From Clostridiales bacterium (GTDB taxonomy: Bacteria; Bacillota; Clostridia; Oscillospirales; CAG-272): a DNA stretch of 64,000 nt. The stretch is taken from the NCBI GenBank assembly GCA_012514145.1, contig JAAZAV010000023.1, forward strand, positions 1 to 64,000. Direction: 5' to 3'. The notes beneath the pieces were generated by a model. That model searched no databases. It was not told the origin of the DNA and saw only the letters and a program-made list of their open reading frames with translations. This document shows, piece by piece, positions 36,488 through 45,676 of the stretch (the first letter of the stretch is position 1; each line of letters begins with the position of its first letter). The position numbers and the translations under genes are program-made.

Positions 36488-37978
36488 TTACTGGAGCTCC
36501 TCTATGGTTGTGGCTATGGCGGCGACAATCTTCTCCTCGCTTGCCGCCATTTTCGACATGAAATCGGTGGAATTGCCCGAGATGAAGCCCGACAGGATCC
36601 CGTTCAGCCCGCCCCAGTCGTAGAGAGCCGCGATATCGAAGGTGCGGTTGGCGTAGATTATCTCAAGCATCTCCTCGGTGTCGGTGTCGCGTATGGTTTT
36701 ATTGGTTATGGTTTTGTCGATGAGCGCCGTGTGAATATATTCCTTGCCGTAGTAGCCCAGGGCGTCCATTATATGACCCGTATAGTCGGTGTCGGTAACG
36801 GTTATCGGCACGACCGCGTAGGCTGTCCAGGACTCGGAGGCGGGCACATAATAACTTTCCTGAGACTCGTCGAACTTGGGCGGCGGCAGTATGCCGAAGT
36901 CCGAATCCATTTTGCGCATTTCAAATGCCACCGACATCCAGTTGTTGAGATAGAGCAGTTTGTCGGCAATAAACTGGGGCACTAAGAACTGGCTGAAAAC
37001 ATGGGAATACTTGCTTGAGAAGTCGCCGGTGTAGAGGGTGGTGGCTTTGTCGCGCCACAGGGGCACTATCTTCTCGATGACCGAGGCGGCGCGGGCGGTG
37101 TTGCCGGCGGAGCCCACAAGGCTGTAAACCGGGTAGTCGTCGCTGTCCTTCTCGGTGAGGGTCACGCCGCAGGAGCGCAGCACCACCGAGGTCAGAGCCT
37201 CGCTCGACATGCCGAAGCGGTCTTTGTCGTCCATTACGCCGTCGCCGTTGAGGTCGGCGGCAACCGTCTTTGCGTGTTCCTCCATGACATCAACCGTCCA
37301 GGTGCCGGACCGCACCTCGTCATAGGGATTCGAAAGATTAAAGCTCTCGACCATATTCTTGTTGACATAGGTGGTAAACACCGACAGGGCGTCAAAGGAG
37401 CCTATGTTGCCCGGCGCGAAGAACAGCTTGCCGCCGATGGTAAGCTGGTCGGTGGCGGTCTGATTCCACCAGGATTTGGTGAGGTCGAGGGTTTCTATCG
37501 TGAAAAGGTCAAGGCAAAGCTGACCGCTCACCACCTTGGGGATAGCGCCGCCGTCAAGCAGCACCGTGTCGGCGTAGTGGTCGCCCGCCATGGTGGAGTT
37601 CACCATTTCGCCGCCGGATTTGTATTTTCTCGGCACAATGGTGATCCCGAAGGACTCTTCAACCGCAAGCCGGCGGTCATATATAGCGTCGTTGATAATG
37701 TCGCCGTTCTGCTCCTCGGAGGTGATTTCACAGTAGGAGGTGGCTACCCAGTTGGGGCTGTCGGTAGCCCAGGCGCTGAATATGAACTCTCTGCCGTTAT
37801 AGTCAACGTCGGGACGCTTGTATTCAGGCTCGGTAACCGTTTCGGTCACTTCGGCTTCGGCAGCAGTTCCGCCGTCGGGAGCGTCCGACTTTGAGCCGGT
37901 ATCCCCGGCACAGGCGGTAAAGAACATGCATAACACCGCCGCGAGACAGAGGATTTTCAGTACTGTTTTGTTTTTCAT
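36488..37978 (-). CDS. Extracellular solute-binding lipoprotein, paralog 6
   Basis: A 496-residue SBP lipoprotein. The signal ends FTAC with Cys at residue 23. The usual DFGG strand is VDYNG here, followed by NDAIYDRR; a perfect DLNGDG loop starts near residue 242; FGILPPPKFDESQ and YDWGG complete the pattern. It is fourth in a leftward operon (interrupted SBP, P1 peptidase, amidohydrolase, this gene, GH20), with 90 bases separating it from the amidohydrolase. Two SBPs in one operon with GH20 suggest a hexosaminide ligand, by inference. Confidence 0.88.
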   Translation of the reverse strand: MKNKTVLKILCLAAVLCMFFTACAGDTGSKSDAPDGGTAAEAEVTETVTEPEYKRPDVDYNGREFIFSAWATDSPNWVATSYCEITSEEQNGDIINDAIYDRRLAVEESFGITIVPRKYKSGGEMVNSTMAGDHYADTVLLDGGAIPKVVSGQLCLDLFTIETLDLTKSWWNQTATDQLTIGGKLFFAPGNIGSFDALSVFTTYVNKNMVESFNLSNPYDEVRSGTWTVDVMEEHAKTVAADLNGDGVMDDKDRFGMSSEALTSVVLRSCGVTLTEKDSDDYPVYSLVGSAGNTARAASVIEKIVPLWRDKATTLYTGDFSSKYSHVFSQFLVPQFIADKLLYLNNWMSVAFEMRKMDSDFGILPPPKFDESQESYYVPASESWTAYAVVPITVTDTDYTGHIMDALGYYGKEYIHTALIDKTITNKTIRDTDTEEMLEIIYANRTFDIAALYDWGGLNGILSGFISGNSTDFMSKMAASEEKIVAAIATTIEELQ

Positions 37979-38070
37979 ATGTGTTTCCTTTCATACAGTT
38001 GATAATCTCAGTGAGCCGTGCTGGAATATATATTTAATGTCGCTTTACAAATTCAGCCGCCGCCGTTGTC

Positions 38071-39144
38071 TCAGCCTCTTAAATCATCGAGAGCGAAGCG
38101 GCAGAATGCGGCGGGTATCTCCTGTTTCGGGTCGTTTCGCAGATGATCGGCAATCTCGGCGCCCGCCAGGTAGATGGGGTCGTATGGCTCGCTTTCCAGG
38201 TCGTGAAGGATCCGTTCACAGCAGCCGCAGAGCATTTCGGTGTCAACCGGTTTGATTTCCTCTCCGACGAAATCGATATAGTTGCCGTAACAGATGCGCT
38301 CCACCGTCTCGGGCGGCAGTTCAAGACCGCGCACCGTGAAATCTCTGCCGTAGCAGCGCTGGGTGAAGAAATCCCGACTTTCGGTGAGTTTGCGGTAGAC
38401 CAGCTTCACCAGTTCGGTGTTGCACTTCTTCATGGAGTTGCAGTCGGTGCCGAACAGAATCCTGTTCTGATATTTTATGAAGAAATCGTGCCAGTAATCA
38501 ATCTTCTCGTCGAAGTTCCAATACATCTCAACTCCGGGAGTCAGGTCAAAGCGCACATTGGGATAGGTCTCCATGACCCGTTCCGCCTCCTCGGGCATGC
38601 GCGAGAGGAAGAAGAAGTGGGCGAAGACTACCCGCAGTCCCGGGTGACGGTCGAGCACCCGGAAAATCTCGTCGTATAGCTGCTGTTTTGTGGGGTAACT
38701 GCCGTCGCCGTAATTCGCCCCCTTGTCCCAGAACTCCTCCGGGTCGGCTGCATGGATGTTTATCGGCGTGCCTTTTTCCTCGAACAACGCGAACATGTCG
38801 TAATAGCGGGGGTCGTCGTAACCGTGGCGCATGTAGCGGCGGGTGGAGGGCGCGCACATAATCTTGAAGCCGTCGCAGCCCATTTTAAGCAGCGCGGCGG
38901 CGACCTTTTCCGGGGGCTTCATGGCGTAGCGGTCGGTGAGATGCAGCCCGCCGAAGGCGCGGAGGGCGATTTTGTCATATTTTATCTTGCAGTAGAGCGC
39001 CGCAAGATTCTCGGAGCTGCCGTGATATGGCAGAGCCAGGAGACTTGCGTCGGTCACTCCGACCCCGGCGAGATCGTCAAGCATCCTGCATATTTCGGGG
39101 TAGCGCGTAAAGCGGATATGCACGTGCGAATCGGCTATTCTCAT
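38071..39144 (-). CDS. Amidohydrolase family protein
   Basis: A 357-residue metal-dependent TIM-barrel hydrolase of the amidohydrolase_2 type. It begins MRIADSHVHIRF (metal-binding HxH at residues 7 and 9); NIHAADP, FAHFFFL and LFGTD mark the later metal ligands in order. The C-terminal ~50 residues are Cys- and Glu-rich and not typical. It starts four bases after the stop of the P1 peptidase gene, so translation is probably coupled. The substrate is unknown; the other amidohydrolase in this window (20221) is a distant relative, not a recent duplicate. Confidence 0.8.
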   Translation of the reverse strand: MRIADSHVHIRFTRYPEICRMLDDLAGVGVTDASLLALPYHGSSENLAALYCKIKYDKIALRAFGGLHLTDRYAMKPPEKVAAALLKMGCDGFKIMCAPSTRRYMRHGYDDPRYYDMFALFEEKGTPINIHAADPEEFWDKGANYGDGSYPTKQQLYDEIFRVLDRHPGLRVVFAHFFFLSRMPEEAERVMETYPNVRFDLTPGVEMYWNFDEKIDYWHDFFIKYQNRILFGTDCNSMKKCNTELVKLVYRKLTESRDFFTQRCYGRDFTVRGLELPPETVERICYGNYIDFVGEEIKPVDTEMLCGCCERILHDLESEPYDPIYLAGAEIADHLRNDPKQEIPAAFCRFALDDLRG

Positions 39145-39148
39145 TGTC

Positions 39149-40246
39149 TTATTCCTTTCGATTCAGGGCAAGATATCCGGGCAGAAATTCGTTCAGGCTG
39201 CAGAGCACCTTGCCGCTGTATCCGACAACCCGATCGGCAGCCGTCATTGAGTTGAGCACAGCCTCCTCCACCGATTCGGCGGCGGCGCGGAAGACGGTCT
39301 CGATGTATCTGTCATCAAGCGCCCCGGTGACGCGGTATTCGTTATGTTCATCACCTTTACCGCTGTTGTCAAGGTTTCGGGGGAAGGTGGTAAAGCCTAA
39401 TACAATGTCGCCGCTGCCGTGCCCCACATAAGAGCCGGTGCGCGCCAGACCTATGACAGCCCGGCGAAACACGCGCCTCAGCTGGATTTCGGAAAGAGGC
39501 AGGTCGCAGCCGATTACTATCATCACCGACCCCCGGTCGACGGCGGCGGGTTTAATATCCTCACTGCGGCGGCGCATCTCGGAGACGATATATTCGCCCA
39601 CCGGCATGCCGGCTATCATCAGATCGGCGGTGACGCCGAAGTTGGTCTGAACCAGAGCGCCGAGAGTATATTTCCCGCCGCCCAATGTGAAAACCCGGGA
39701 CGCCGAGCCTATCCCGCCCTTCAGTCCGTAGCAGAAGGTGCCCTTTCCGGCGCCCACATCCCCCTCGTCGAAGTCCTCGCATGCCGCTTCAACCGCGGCG
39801 AAAACCTCGGCTTCACCGATTATACGGTCGGAGACGTCGCTCATAGAGGCGTCGTTGTTCTCGCCCACCACGGCGTTAACCGATGTGCATTCCACCCCGT
39901 CCTCACTGCAGCGGGCGAGGGTCAGCCCCACCAGCCCGTCGGCGACCTTTCCCACATTGAGAGTGCTCGTCAGCGCGATGGGAGTTTCAAGAGAACCCAA
40001 CTCGTCAAGCTGCACCGTGCCGCAGGTCTTGCCGAAGCCGTTTATGACATGGGCGGCGGCGGTGACCTTATTGGTGAACAGATTGCCCTCGTGGGGGAGG
40101 ATGACGGTGACTCCGGTGCGGTGCCGCTCGTCGCAGAGGGTGTAATGACCCACCTTCACCCCCGGCACATCGGTGATTTTATTTAGCCGCCCTGTCGGCA
40201 GACTGCCGATTTTAATTCCGTAATCGCGTATTTGTTTGCAATTCAC
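39149..40246 (-). CDS. P1-family peptidase (DmpA-type, self-cleaving Ntn hydrolase)
   Basis: A 365-residue protein of the DmpA / L-aminopeptidase D-esterase family. ITDVPGVKVGHYTL near residue 25 is the family opening, and VTVILPHEGN and GGIGSASR follow. DRGSVMIVIGCDLPL is the self-cleavage site, where the Gly-Ser bond is cut to expose the nucleophilic Ser. RRAVIGLARTGS after it is also conserved. Family members release N-terminal amino acids, including D-residues or beta-linked ones. It follows the interrupted SBP by 4 bases and precedes the amidohydrolase by 4. Together with the amidohydrolase it might process an amide-containing ligand such as a peptidyl or amino-sugar conjugate; that is inference. 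Confidence 0.87.
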   Translation of the reverse strand: MNCKQIRDYGIKIGSLPTGRLNKITDVPGVKVGHYTLCDERHRTGVTVILPHEGNLFTNKVTAAAHVINGFGKTCGTVQLDELGSLETPIALTSTLNVGKVADGLVGLTLARCSEDGVECTSVNAVVGENNDASMSDVSDRIIGEAEVFAAVEAACEDFDEGDVGAGKGTFCYGLKGGIGSASRVFTLGGGKYTLGALVQTNFGVTADLMIAGMPVGEYIVSEMRRRSEDIKPAAVDRGSVMIVIGCDLPLSEIQLRRVFRRAVIGLARTGSYVGHGSGDIVLGFTTFPRNLDNSGKGDEHNEYRVTGALDDRYIETVFRAAAESVEEAVLNSMTAADRVVGYSGKVLCSLNEFLPGYLALNRKE

Positions 40247-40250
40247 TGTT

Positions 40251-41729
40251 TTACTCCATAGCCTTGTAGCTTTCGATGGTTTTCTCCAGCGCGGTCTGAG
40301 CCTTCTCGGCTATAGACTCCCAGCGGGAGGCAAAGTCGGTCTGTTTGGCTTTTGTCATGTTGTTGATAAGATTGCCCACGCCGCCCCAGTCGTAGATCAT
40401 GCCCAGGTCATATATGCGGTTGGCAAGAATGACGTCAAGCATTTCCTCCGACTCGACATCGCGGGCAAACTTGCCCTGAATGGTGGCTTCATAGTAGGCG
40501 GGGCGTATGGTATCCATTGAGGCGTAGCAGATATACTCGGTGATTATGCCGGTGCGCTCAGGCTCGGCGGTTATGGGTACGACAAGACCCGAGGATATCC
40601 AGGGGCTGGTCCAGGTGCAGTATTCCTCCTGCTGCTCGTCATATTTCGGCATGGGCAGCAGACCGAAGTCGGTGTCCATGTTGCGCAGCTTCTTAACGGT
40701 ATACATGACGATGGAGTAGAAAAGCCCCCGGTCGTCGGTAAAGATGTCCACAAGTCCCTTCCAGACATCGGGCTGGGAAGCTATAAACTTATCGGAGACG
40801 CTTACCGTGACACTCGGATTGTTCATAAAGGCGAACGCCTTCTCAAGGGTGGCGATGCCCCGCTCGGAGGATATGGTGATTATCGGGTAGTTCTCATCGT
40901 CCTTGGAGATGACCAGATTCCCCGCGCCGAAGAACATGCCGAGAGTGTTGGAGCTCTCGGTGATAAGGCCGTAGCGGTCATGCTGATCCATAATGCCGTC
41001 GCCGTTTACATCGGCGGAAATGCCTGTCAGCATCTCGGAGAGCTTGTCAATAGTCCAGCCGCTTGTACGCACCAGCTCATAGGGATCGTCGAGCTTGAAA
41101 TCGACTATCATCTGCTTGTTGAAGCAGTATATCCAGGAGGCGTTATATGTGCGGAAGGAGAAGTCGCCTGTGACGAAATACTGACGGCTTCCGATGGACA
41201 GGTCGCGGACAGAGCTCTCGTCCCACCAGGGGTTGGTGAAGTCCAGGTGTTCAAGGGTATTCAGGTCAAGCGCCAGATCGGCCTGTGCGATGGCGGTGGT
41301 GTCAAATAGGGAGGCGGCGTATTGGTCGTATACATGGTCGCCCGCCATAATGGTCTTTTTCGCGGTGTCAGCAACGCTTTCGGCGTTGGTCTAAACGATG
41401 GAGATGTTGTATGCCTCCTCAACGAGACGGTTGCGCTCGGCTATCGAGTCGTTGAGCACCTCGCCGTTGATCTCTTCAACCGCCATCTCGAAGTTGCCCC
41501 AGGGGTCGGTCCCCGACGCTTTGCGGACAACAATATTGAACTCGTATCCGTTGTAGTCGGCTTCCGGCAGGTCGGGTTTCAGTTCGGTGACGACTGCTTC
41601 GGTAGTTTCGGCGGTATCGGCTGCCAAAGTTGTGACCTCTGCTCCGGTTCCTCCCGAGCCGCAGGCAGCCAGGCAGATTATTCCCTGACAGATAATGAGC
41701 AGTGCGCAGACAATTCTTCTTGATTTCAT
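40251..41729 (-). pseudogene. Extracellular solute-binding lipoprotein, paralog 7, interrupted by an in-frame TAG
   Basis: The reading frame encodes a full SBP of 492 residues if codon 113 (TAG at 41391-41393) is read through. Upstream part: signal peptide ending LAAC with Cys at residue 23, then an ADYNG strand and NDSIAERN. Downstream part, in the same frame: MAGDHVYDQY, PWWDESSVRDLSIGSRQY, a perfect DVNGDG loop near residue 240, FGLLPMPKYDEQQ and YDWGG. Nothing else is damaged, so the change is either very recent, a base-calling error, or suppressed. The most economical origin is CAG to TAG. It heads a five-gene leftward operon, and translation of the next gene, 4 bases away, may suffer if ribosomes stop early. 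The start is the ATG at 41729. Confidence 0.8.
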
Positions 41730-41785
41730 TATAAGTGCCCCCATGTTGTTTTTTCGGTAAATCTCATTGATTCGCCGCTGTGATT

Positions 41786-41830
41786 ATTATAGCCTATTCA
41801 CGGCAATGTTTCAAGAGCAATATTGCCGTG
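41786..41830 (-). promoter_or_regulatory. Promoter of the SBP/peptidase/GH20 operon with overlapping operator
   Basis: On the minus strand: TTGAAA (41809-41814), a 17-nt spacer and TATAAT (41786-41791). An inverted repeat CACGGCAAT (41799-41807) and ATTGCCGTG (41822-41830), 14 bases apart, puts one arm inside the promoter spacer and the other just upstream of the -35. This is a classical position for a repressor operator. Confidence 0.65.
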
Positions 41831-41922
41831 TTGTGAATATTCGGGTCGAAAAAGAGCCGGCAAACCCGCGGAAGCGTGCGTTTTTCAAATGCTGATATTT
41901 TTCAACGTGAAAATATTTACCG

Positions 41923-41951
41923 TTGACAGAAGCGCCGGCAGGGTGTAAAAT
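41923..41951 (+). promoter_or_regulatory. Promoter of the sialate O-acetylesterase gene
   Basis: TTGACA (41923-41928), a 17-nt spacer and TAAAAT (41946-41951). A near-palindrome around TTTCAACGTGAAA (about 41901-41913) lies just upstream and could be an operator. Confidence 0.65.
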
Positions 41952-42044
41952 CAGAAAAGCATCATATTTATAATGATGCGCTGATTGAGATACCCGCCGC
42001 AGACAAGGGCGGCGGCAAACCGAGAACGGAGGAGATACACAAAA

Positions 42045-44072
42045 ATGGAATTTCTGCAGAAAATATTCGCAAAGGGCGACGGCGCCCTCTTTCAGGCAAA
42101 CGCGGCGCTGACGATAGACGGAAGCTGCTGCGCCGGATCGGATATAAGAACTGCCATATGCGGCGGCAAAGACACTGTTATCTTTGAGACAAAGACGACA
42201 GTCGACGACAAAGGCGGTTTCTCGCTGACACTGCGCACTCCGGCGCCGTCCTTTGAAGAGCGGCGAATCGAGATTATATGCGCCAAATGCGGTGCCAGAC
42301 ATATTTTGAAGGACGTTCTGTTCGGCGAACTGTGGCTCGGTTCGGGACAGTCAAACATGGAACTGCCCAACAGCGCATTAACCGACTGGCCGCTGCTTGC
42401 AGAAGAGGTTAAGGACAAGGCTATCCGGGTTTTCCATGTGGCTTACCCTCCCTACGGCGGTGAAGGGAACTTCCCCTGGGAGCCCGACCGCGCCATGGAC
42501 GGCTGGTGGATGAACTCGGGCGACACCGATAAGCTGGGCGGCGTATCTGCCGTGGCGCTGAAGTTTGTCTCGGAGATATACGATAAACTCAATGCGGGAG
42601 ACAAGGACATCCCGGTGGGCTTCCTCAACGCCACTTGGGGCGGCACCTCCATGCCCTCCTGGTTCCCCTATGACGAACTGGAAGCCGACGAATATCTATC
42701 CGGCAGAATGAAGAAACTGGGTAATTTCCCCCTCCGCGAGAGCTGGAACACCCGGGGCATCGGCAATTTTCAGCAGACATGCTCCCAGTATAACGTAAAA
42801 ATCGCCCCGCTGGAGGGCGTAAAGGTGCGCGGCGTGCTGTGGTATCAGGGCGAGAACGAGACGGGCGGCGAATACCACAACCGCGTGTATGCCGACTATC
42901 TGCGCTTTTATCAGCGCACCTATGCAAAGCGCTTCGGAGCCGATCCCGGGAATTTCATGATGATCTCATCGCTCATATATCCCTGGACCTACGGCGGCAG
43001 CGGCGAGTGCAACGTGGGCTATATCAACGACGCCTTCATCGAGACGGCACTGGAATCGCCCGACCGCTTTATCGCGGTGCCTATCTGCGACCTTGAGCCC
43101 TCCTGGGCATTCCATCAGTCGAACCATCCGATTCACCCCACCAATAAGTACCCGCTGGGCGAGAGTATGGCGCGTCTGGCGCTGATAAATGTCTACGGCT
43201 TCGGCGAGAGCGGCATACAGACCGCTCCCGCGTATCTCGTCTCCTGCGCAGCCGAGGGCAGCCGGCTACGCCTGAGTTTCGCTTCGACGGGCGGCGGGCT
43301 CTTTGTCGACGGGAACTCAAATGCTCCTGTTGGTCTCTATATCGCCGGCAGCGACGGCGTTTACCTGCCCGCCGAGTGCGATATAGTGAGCGGGTCGGAA
43401 CTTGTCGTCTTTAACGAGGCGATAGCCGAGCCGGTGCATGCCGCGTATGCCGTGCAGTCTATGGAGCCCTGCTGCAGTCTGTGGGCGGGGGATTATCCGG
43501 TGCTGCCATTCCATACTGATAAGGAAAACCGGATCAGCATCGAGGCGAAGCCCTGGTTCGATACTAGCCGGCTCACGGTCTGGGGTTCCCGGATGCGCGG
43601 CGAGCTGCTCGACCTGTTCTGGCGCCCCGTATGGCTTGCGGAACCGGGCAGCGAAGTCTGTCCCGACAGCGCCTTCAGCCTTGAGGGTCATAGCAGGAGT
43701 CTTCGCGTGCAGGCGGAATACGGCGCAGACGGTGAGCCGAACAGCGAATTCGGCTGCTTTGTCAGAGCCTACCCCTACAACCGCTTCGAGCTTTCGAAAT
43801 TCTCGCGGCTGCGCGTAAACCTCTACAACACCAGGGAGTTAAATGCGGCGATAGTCGTTAAATGGCAGGACGGCGGGAAGCGGATTCCCCTCAGCCCCAC
43901 CGGAGATGAATACGCGGGCAGGATAAAAATGCGCGGCGGCTGGGCGGTATATGAAGCGGATCTTAGCGGTCTTCCCGCCGACACTGAGGCAAATGAACTG
44001 CACTTCGTCTTTACAAACGGCGGCAACCGCTTCAGGTTCGTCAATCTGGAGCATGTAAGACTGTATAAGTAA
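42045..44072 (+). CDS. Sialate O-acetylesterase-like SGNH hydrolase
   Basis: A 675-residue enzyme without signal peptide. An N-terminal beta domain (1-90) precedes the SASA-type SGNH core: GSGQSNMELP with nucleophile S103, then DKAIRVFHV, NATWGGTS and GVLWYQGENE. The conserved NHPIHPTNKYPLGE with the catalytic His ends the core near residue 380. The C-terminal ~270 residues form further beta domains, the last (about 540-675) resembling a carbohydrate-binding jelly roll. It probably removes O-acetyl groups from sialic acids or other acetylated sugars, intracellularly. GGAGGAG precedes the ATG at 42045; an upstream extension to 41985 has no ribosome site. It is monocistronic and divergent from the SBP/GH20 operon. 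Confidence 0.83.
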   Translation: MEFLQKIFAKGDGALFQANAALTIDGSCCAGSDIRTAICGGKDTVIFETKTTVDDKGGFSLTLRTPAPSFEERRIEIICAKCGARHILKDVLFGELWLGSGQSNMELPNSALTDWPLLAEEVKDKAIRVFHVAYPPYGGEGNFPWEPDRAMDGWWMNSGDTDKLGGVSAVALKFVSEIYDKLNAGDKDIPVGFLNATWGGTSMPSWFPYDELEADEYLSGRMKKLGNFPLRESWNTRGIGNFQQTCSQYNVKIAPLEGVKVRGVLWYQGENETGGEYHNRVYADYLRFYQRTYAKRFGADPGNFMMISSLIYPWTYGGSGECNVGYINDAFIETALESPDRFIAVPICDLEPSWAFHQSNHPIHPTNKYPLGESMARLALINVYGFGESGIQTAPAYLVSCAAEGSRLRLSFASTGGGLFVDGNSNAPVGLYIAGSDGVYLPAECDIVSGSELVVFNEAIAEPVHAAYAVQSMEPCCSLWAGDYPVLPFHTDKENRISIEAKPWFDTSRLTVWGSRMRGELLDLFWRPVWLAEPGSEVCPDSAFSLEGHSRSLRVQAEYGADGEPNSEFGCFVRAYPYNRFELSKFSRLRVNLYNTRELNAAIVVKWQDGGKRIPLSPTGDEYAGRIKMRGGWAVYEADLSGLPADTEANELHFVFTNGGNRFRFVNLEHVRLYK

Positions 44073-44127
44073 GCGAACTAGATAACGGGGAGCAACCGGG
44101 CAGACGTGCGGTAATGAATTCCATAAA

Positions 44128-44165
44128 ATACGGCGGGATAGAGAGCTATCCCGCCGTATATATTA
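44128..44165 (+). terminator. Terminator after the acetylesterase
   Basis: A perfect 13-bp stem (44128-44140 with 44147-44159) and 6-nt loop, with an AT-rich tail. Confidence 0.8.
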
Positions 44166-44205
44166 TGATTATGGCTGCTCAAACTCCCCTGTTAGCCGGA
44201 AGTTG

Positions 44206-44838
44206 TCATGCCTTTTTAATCGGATGTCTGATTACCGTCTTCAATTTCTCGGGAGCCACCTTTCGTGCATCGCTGAGATAGATTTCATGATGCATACGCT
44301 TGTCAGAAATATCGAGGACATAGCCCTGACTCTCCATATATTCGTGCATGAGTGCGACGGTGGCAGGCTCATCATCGTAGGAGCCGATGTGCATGCACTG
44401 AACACACAGTCCTTCGTCATAGGTCATAAACTCCGTCTTGGAGAAGTCTGTTTTCTTTTTCCGCGTTGCCTCCGCGACAGCCCAGTCAAAATCCGCTTTG
44501 GTGACGAAATCGGGCAAACGAATGACGGAAATCCACTTGAAATCTTCTTTATGCCCGTAATCGATTCCCTGAATGCCGTCCTGCCACCAGAAACCTTCAA
44601 GCGGAGGGACGACATAATCAAAATACCCCTCAATCTGACGGGTTCCCATTTTGCTCATCTTAATAGTAAATGCGATGCCATACAGCAAACCGATTGACTG
44701 CCTGTATTCGCCATCCTCAATATTGTTGTCACCCTGCCCCCGGACCGCTATGTAGTTCATGCTCGGCACGGCAACAATATTGGGCTTGTTCTTCGGCATA
44801 TAGAACTCTTTGTATTCCTTCTTGAAATCGAAAGCCAT
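44206..44838 (-). CDS. GyrI-like small-molecule-binding domain protein
   Basis: A 210-residue stand-alone GyrI-like domain protein, related to the effector-binding halves of AraC/BmrR-type regulators. Recognisable parts are the opening FDFKKEYKEFYMPK, PNYIAVRGQGDPN-like SMNYIAVRGQGDNN, and the ending DARKVAPEKLKTVIRHPIKK. No DNA-binding domain is present. Such proteins bind, and in some cases hydrolyse, small toxic molecules. GGAGGGGC just before the ATG at 44838 sets the start. The gene is more AT-rich than average here and monocistronic. Confidence 0.82.
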   Translation of the reverse strand: MAFDFKKEYKEFYMPKNKPNIVAVPSMNYIAVRGQGDNNIEDGEYRQSIGLLYGIAFTIKMSKMGTRQIEGYFDYVVPPLEGFWWQDGIQGIDYGHKEDFKWISVIRLPDFVTKADFDWAVAEATRKKKTDFSKTEFMTYDEGLCVQCMHIGSYDDEPATVALMHEYMESQGYVLDISDKRMHHEIYLSDARKVAPEKLKTVIRHPIKKA

Positions 44839-44944
44839 TTTGCCCCTCCGCAAATTTCAATTTTATCGTTTAGTCTTTAAGCTTATTACAGCAAATGTCC
44901 GATCGCTCCCCGAGTGTCCGGATTTTATGCCGAAGGCACTTTAC

Positions 44945-44996
44945 CGCCGAAAACAGGAGACAGGATTTAAAATTCTCTCCCGCTTTCGGCGGTTTC
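44945..44996 (-). terminator. Possible long hairpin downstream of immA
   Basis: Arms ACCGCCGAAA and TTTCGGCGGT enclose an inner GGAGA/TCTCC pairing. No clear T-run follows in the leftward direction. The surrounding 44839-45108 intergenic region shows nothing else. Confidence 0.35.
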
Positions 44997-45108
44997 TTAT
45001 AAATGCTTAACAGTCTGCGCTGCGGCGGATGTGCCGTGACAGCTTGGACAGATGTGTATGCGGGCAACGGCATGTTTGCACAAAGTCAGCGGCATATATA
45101 CACCCATA

Positions 45109-45648
45109 TCAGCGCCGGCGGGCGACCCTGCCCATAAAATCTGCGCGGGGAAGGTGGGGCAGCCTGATGCGGCGCCCCATCCGCTCGGCCTCGTGAAGCT
45201 TGATAAGCATAAGGCTGACGCTGACGTTAAGGGCGGCGGCGAGCGAGACTATATTGTCCGCGCCGCCGTTCAGCGCCTCGTCAAGCTCCCCGTCGTCGAT
45301 TAGCAGATGAGCGGCGAAGGCATTCGCCTCGTATTCGGCTTCGTCGCAGAGACGGCTGCGGGAATACTCGCTGAAGAAATCGCAGGTGTCTATCAGCTCC
45401 CGGTGGAAGCAGTCGTGTCCGATTTCGTGGGCGCAGGTCATCTGCATAACCACCGGCTCCATGCGGGAATTCAGAATAATATGCCGCTCGCCATTCATGC
45501 GGGTATAAAGCCCCGGCAGCTCGCCGAAGTTGTCGCGGTAGCTGACGTAGATACCGATCATTCGGGCTATGCGCAGAGCGTCGCGGGTGCGGCATTCGCG
45601 CACCAGTTCCTCCGCTTTTTCATGCAGAACCTCGGGTTTTAACAGCAT
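45109..45648 (-). CDS. ImmA/IrrE-family metallo-endopeptidase
   Basis: A 179-residue zinc protease of the ImmA/IrrE (COG2856) family, with HEIGH at about 74-78 and a downstream CDEAEYEANAF helix supplying the third ligand. In ICEBs1, ImmA cleaves the repressor ImmR; in Deinococcus, IrrE cleaves the XRE repressor DdrO after DNA damage. The gene lies 28 bases behind an XRE repressor gene in the same operon, exactly the arrangement of such pairs. No integrase, excisionase or conjugation gene is nearby. The divergent target is a Y-family polymerase. GGAAGG precedes the ATG, somewhat distant. Confidence 0.9.
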   Translation of the reverse strand: MLLKPEVLHEKAEELVRECRTRDALRIARMIGIYVSYRDNFGELPGLYTRMNGERHIILNSRMEPVVMQMTCAHEIGHDCFHRELIDTCDFFSEYSRSRLCDEAEYEANAFAAHLLIDDGELDEALNGGADNIVSLAAALNVSVSLMLIKLHEAERMGRRIRLPHLPRADFMGRVARRR

Positions 45649-45676
45649 GGCTCGTTACATTCCTTCCGCGGAGGGC

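Noticed and set aside
41391-41393. TAG reassigned as a sense codon in this organism
   Set aside because: Three other genes (3435, 13676, 48048) end at TAG exactly where their families end, so ordinary termination is the simpler reading.
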